From Cupriavidus pauculus (GTDB lineage Bacteria > Pseudomonadota > Gammaproteobacteria > Burkholderiales > Burkholderiaceae): 64,000 nucleotides of DNA. The translations under genes were made by a program, and so were the position numbers. Shown here piece by piece: positions 61,502 through 64,000 of the stretch. The notes below the pieces were generated by a model, which was not told the origin of the DNA, did no database searches, and was given only the letters and a program-made list of their open reading frames with translations. The stretch lies in assembly GCF_003854935.1 (NCBI RefSeq), contig NZ_CP033970.1, positions 1,612,001-1,676,000 of the forward strand, in the 5' to 3' direction. Numbering within the stretch: the first letter of the stretch is position 1; the number at the start of each line of letters is the position of its first letter.

Positions 61502-62866
61502 ATGAACGTAACACCCACCACCAGCGCCGCCGCCTCGGGCGCCCGCCGCACCAACGTCCGCTACTGGATTCTCGCCCTGATCTTCATCGTGACGACGATC
61601 AACTACGCGGATCGTGCCACGCTGTCCATCACCGGCCCCGCCATGCGCGAGGAGTTCGGCTTCTCGGCCGTGCAGATGGGCTATATCTTCTCGGCCTTCA
61701 GCTGGGCCTATGTGATGGCGCAGATCCCGGGCGGCTGGCTGCTCGACCGCTTCGGCGCGCGCCGCATCTACGCGTTCAGCATCTTCCTGTGGTCGTTCTT
61801 CACGCTGCTGCAGGGCTGGATTGGCGTGTTTGCCAGCATCGGGCAGGCCATCAGCGTGCTGTTTGCGCTGCGCTTTGCCGTGGGGCTGGCCGAATCGCCG
61901 GCGTTCCCGGCCAACGCCAAGGTGGTGGCAAGCTGGTTCCCGACCGCCGAGCGCGGCACGGCATCGGCCATCTTCAACGCCGCGCAGTACTTTGCCGCCG
62001 TGGTCTTCACGCCGCTGATGGCCTGGATCGTCCATAGCTGGGGCTGGCACCACGTCTACCTGTGGATGGGCATCATGGGCATGCTGCTGGCGCTGGTCTG
62101 GCTCAAGGTCATGCGCAGCCCGGCCACGCACCCCGGTGTGAACCAGGCCGAACTCGAGCACATCACGCAGGGCGGCGGCCTGATCCACATGGGCGAGGGC
62201 GACGAGGCCAGCAAGGCCGGCAAGGCCGCCAACCCGGCCGGCTGGTTCTACGCGCGGCAGCTGCTGACCAACCGCATGCTGGCCGGCGTGTACCTGGGCC
62301 AGTACTGCATCAACGTGCTGACGTACTTCTTCCTCACGTGGTTCCCGGTGTACCTGGTGCAGGCGCGCGGCATGTCGATCCTGAAGGCCGGCTTCGTGGC
62401 GTCGCTGCCGGCCATCTGCGGGTTCCTGGGCGGCGTGCTGGGCGGCGTGATCTCGGACACGCTGCTGCGCCGCGGCCATTCGCTGACCGTGGCCCGCAAG
62501 GTGCCGATCGTGGCCGGCATGCTGCTGTCGGTGTCGATGGTGGCCTGCAACTACGTGGACGCCGAGTGGCTGGTGGTCGGCATCATGGCGCTGGCGTTCT
62601 TCGGCAAGGGCATCGGCGCGCTGGGCTGGGCCGTGGTGGCCGATACGGCGCCCAAGGAAGTGATCGGCCTGGCCGGCAGCATCTTCAACACCTTCGGCAA
62701 CATCGCCGGCATCGTGACGCCGATCGTGATCGGCTATATCCTGAGCGCCACGGGCTCGTTCAACGGCGCGCTGGTCTTCGTGGGCATCAACGCCCTGGTT
62801 ACCGTGCTGAGCTACCTGGTGATCGTCAAGGACATCCGGCGCGTCGAACTGAAGCACCCCCAATAA
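61502..62866 (+). CDS. D-glucarate/D-galactarate MFS transporter
   Basis: A 454-residue ACS-family transporter with 12 helices. [15 protein letters not shown] in helix 1, [14 protein letters not shown] in the first loop and [21 protein letters not shown] in helix 4 are the GudP/GarP marks. Adjacent garD and divergent kdgD point to galactarate or glucarate as cargo. GGAGA precedes the ATG at 61502. garD starts 14 bases after its stop. Confidence 0.9.
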   Translation: MNVTPTTSAAASGARRTNVRYWILALIFIVTTINYADRATLSITGPAMREEFGFSAVQMGYIFSAFSWAYVMAQIPGGWLLDRFGARRIYAFSIFLWSFFTLLQGWIGVFASIGQAISVLFALRFAVGLAESPAFPANAKVVASWFPTAERGTASAIFNAAQYFAAVVFTPLMAWIVHSWGWHHVYLWMGIMGMLLALVWLKVMRSPATHPGVNQAELEHITQGGGLIHMGEGDEASKAGKAANPAGWFYARQLLTNRMLAGVYLGQYCINVLTYFFLTWFPVYLVQARGMSILKAGFVASLPAICGFLGGVLGGVISDTLLRRGHSLTVARKVPIVAGMLLSVSMVACNYVDAEWLVVGIMALAFFGKGIGALGWAVVADTAPKEVIGLAGSIFNTFGNIAGIVTPIVIGYILSATGSFNGALVFVGINALVTVLSYLVIVKDIRRVELKHPQ

Positions 62867-62880
62867 AAGGAATCCCCATC

Positions 62881-64000
62881 ATGTCGGACCTGTCGGTACA
62901 GAACGCCCAGGCCGCGGAGCAGCGTCCGCCGCTGTACATCCGCATCCATCCCAACGACAACGTCGCCATCGTGGCCAACGACGGCGGCCTGCCGGCCGGC
63001 ACCGTGTTCCCGTGCGGGCTGACGCTCGTGGAGCGCGTGCCGCAGGGCCACAAGGTGGCGCTGGTCGACCTGAAGAAGGGCGACGCGGTGACGCGCTACG
63101 ACGTGACCATCGGCTACGCGCTGCAGGACCTGCCGCGCGGCAGCTGGGTCAACGAGCGCACCATCGAGATGCCGGTGGCGCCCGGCCTGACCGACCTGCC
63201 GGTGGGCACCCGCCTGCCCGCGCCGCTGCCGCCGCTGGAGGGCTATACGTTCGAGGGCTTCCGCAATCCGGACGGCTCGGTGGGCACCCGCAACATCCTG
63301 GCGATCACGCAGACCGTGCAGTGCGTGGCCGGCGTGGTGGACCACGCGGTCCGGCGCATCAAGGCCGAACTGCTGCCGAAGTACCCGAACGTGGACGACG
63401 TGATCGGGCTGGAGCACACCTACGGCTGCGGCGTGGCCATCGACGCGCCCGATGCCGTGGTGCCGATCCGCACGCTGCGCAACATCGCGCTGAACCCGAA
63501 CTTCGGCGGCACCGCCATGATGGTGAGCCTGGGCTGCGAGAAGCTGCAGCCGGACCGCCTGATGCCGCCTGGCACGATCCCGATCCAGACCGGCGCCGGG
63601 GAGGTGCAGGTGGGCGTGGTCTGCCTGCAGGACGACAAGCACGTGGGCTTCGGGTCGATGATCGACTCGATCGTGGAGATGGCGATCCCGCACCTGGAGG
63701 CGCTGAACGCGCGCCAGCGCGAGACTGTGCCGGTGTCCGAGCTGGTCGTGGGCGTGCAGTGCGGCGGCAGCGATGCGTTCTCGGGCGTGACGGCCAACCC
63801 GGCCGTCGGCTTTGCCACCGACCTGCTGGTGCGCGCCGGCGCCACCGTGATGTTCTCCGAGGTGACCGAGGTGCGCGACGGCATCGACCAGTTGACCTCG
63901 CGCGCCGCCACCCCCGAGGTGGCCGAGGCGATGATCCGCGAGATGGACTGGTACGACCGCTACCTGGACCGCGGGCGCGTGGACCGCAGCGCCAACACCA
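62881..64000 (+). CDS. garD: Galactarate dehydratase (3' end outside window)
   Basis: The first 373 residues are present; the gene runs off the right edge. It dehydrates D-galactarate to 5-dehydro-4-deoxy-glucarate, the kdgD substrate. An N-terminal SAF domain ([21 protein letters not shown], short form [13 protein letters not shown]) is followed by the UxaA/GarD catalytic part: [30 protein letters not shown] and [20 protein letters not shown] with Cys residues of the iron site. Start ATG 62881 follows AAAGGAA. A 2-oxoglutarate semialdehyde dehydrogenase would complete the route and may lie to the right. Confidence 0.93.
   Translation, partial: MSDLSVQNAQAAEQRPPLYIRIHPNDNVAIVANDGGLPAGTVFPCGLTLVERVPQGHKVALVDLKKGDAVTRYDVTIGYALQDLPRGSWVNERTIEMPVAPGLTDLPVGTRLPAPLPPLEGYTFEGFRNPDGSVGTRNILAITQTVQCVAGVVDHAVRRIKAELLPKYPNVDDVIGLEHTYGCGVAIDAPDAVVPIRTLRNIALNPNFGGTAMMVSLGCEKLQPDRLMPPGTIPIQTGAGEVQVGVVCLQDDKHVGFGSMIDSIVEMAIPHLEALNARQRETVPVSELVVGVQCGGSDAFSGVTANPAVGFATDLLVRAGATVMFSEVTEVRDGIDQLTSRAATPEVAEAMIREMDWYDRYLDRGRVDRSANT

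Overview
The window is GC-rich DNA with tightly packed genes and short intergenic gaps. The gene content (three-subunit membrane FAD dehydrogenase, DUF3348/DUF802/OmpA/DUF2894 block, opgGH, galactarate genes, HU with an AKP-rich tail) suggests a betaproteobacterium of the Burkholderiaceae, most like Cupriavidus or Ralstonia. That placement rests on family recognition, not on a search. No tRNA, rRNA, CRISPR array, transposase or prophage gene was seen; this looks like chromosomal or chromid-like accessory metabolism mixed with housekeeping genes.

Layout. (1) 1-5156: a leftward operon for a cyclic-amide compound (MFS importer, arylmalonate-decarboxylase-like protein, hydantoinase, Asp/Glu-racemase homologue) with a divergent GntR regulator. 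(2) 5356-9258: periplasmic FAD sugar/aldonate dehydrogenase (small subunit, GMC flavoprotein, tri-heme cytochrome c). (3) 9289-13689: leftward four-gene operon with a MotA/ExbB-like channel protein carrying a very long tail and a MotB/OmpA-like partner; this resembles the ZorAB motor. (4) 13836-21288: orphan MetQ-like binding protein, FMN reductase, amidase, formaldehyde detoxification pair (frmA/fghA), an ADP/ATP-carrier-like MFS protein with an aldo/keto reductase. (5) 21467-27690: branched-chain-type ABC transporter livHMGF, converging on a cytochrome c/sorbosone-dehydrogenase-like pair and the solute-binding protein. (6) 27955-35308: a divergon around an RpiR regulator: leftward rpiR, N-acyl-D-amino-acid deacylase, ridA, gntP permease; rightward a PLP/metal ammonia-lyase, KDG kinase and KDPG aldolase. 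Together these form a coherent route from a (N-acylated) 2-amino-2-deoxy-aldonate such as D-glucosaminate to pyruvate and glyceraldehyde-3-phosphate.

(7) 35473-42551: entericidin-like lipoprotein, degenerate EAL protein, CorC/HlyC-type protein, orphan HigA-like antitoxin, XRE regulator, FMN riboswitch with ribB, two small secreted proteins. (8) 43039-50233: opgGH for osmoregulated periplasmic glucans, an unknown secreted protein, a Bcr/CflA drug exporter and an MscS channel. (9) 50459-53636: ammonium transporter with a clear sigma-54 promoter, HU protein, thioesterase and CreA. (10) 53658-59837: acyl-CoA-ligase-like enzyme with SDR, arylamine N-acetyltransferase, DUF962 membrane protein, HU with an N-terminal basic tail, isopenicillin-N-synthase-like oxygenase. 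(11) 60153-64000: divergent galactarate/glucarate genes (kdgD; MFS transporter and garD, the last cut by the window edge).

The strongest candidates for something new are the ZorAB-like four-gene motor operon, the amino-aldonate divergon, and the first operon, in which a racemase homologue has lost both catalytic cysteines and its neighbour keeps only one.
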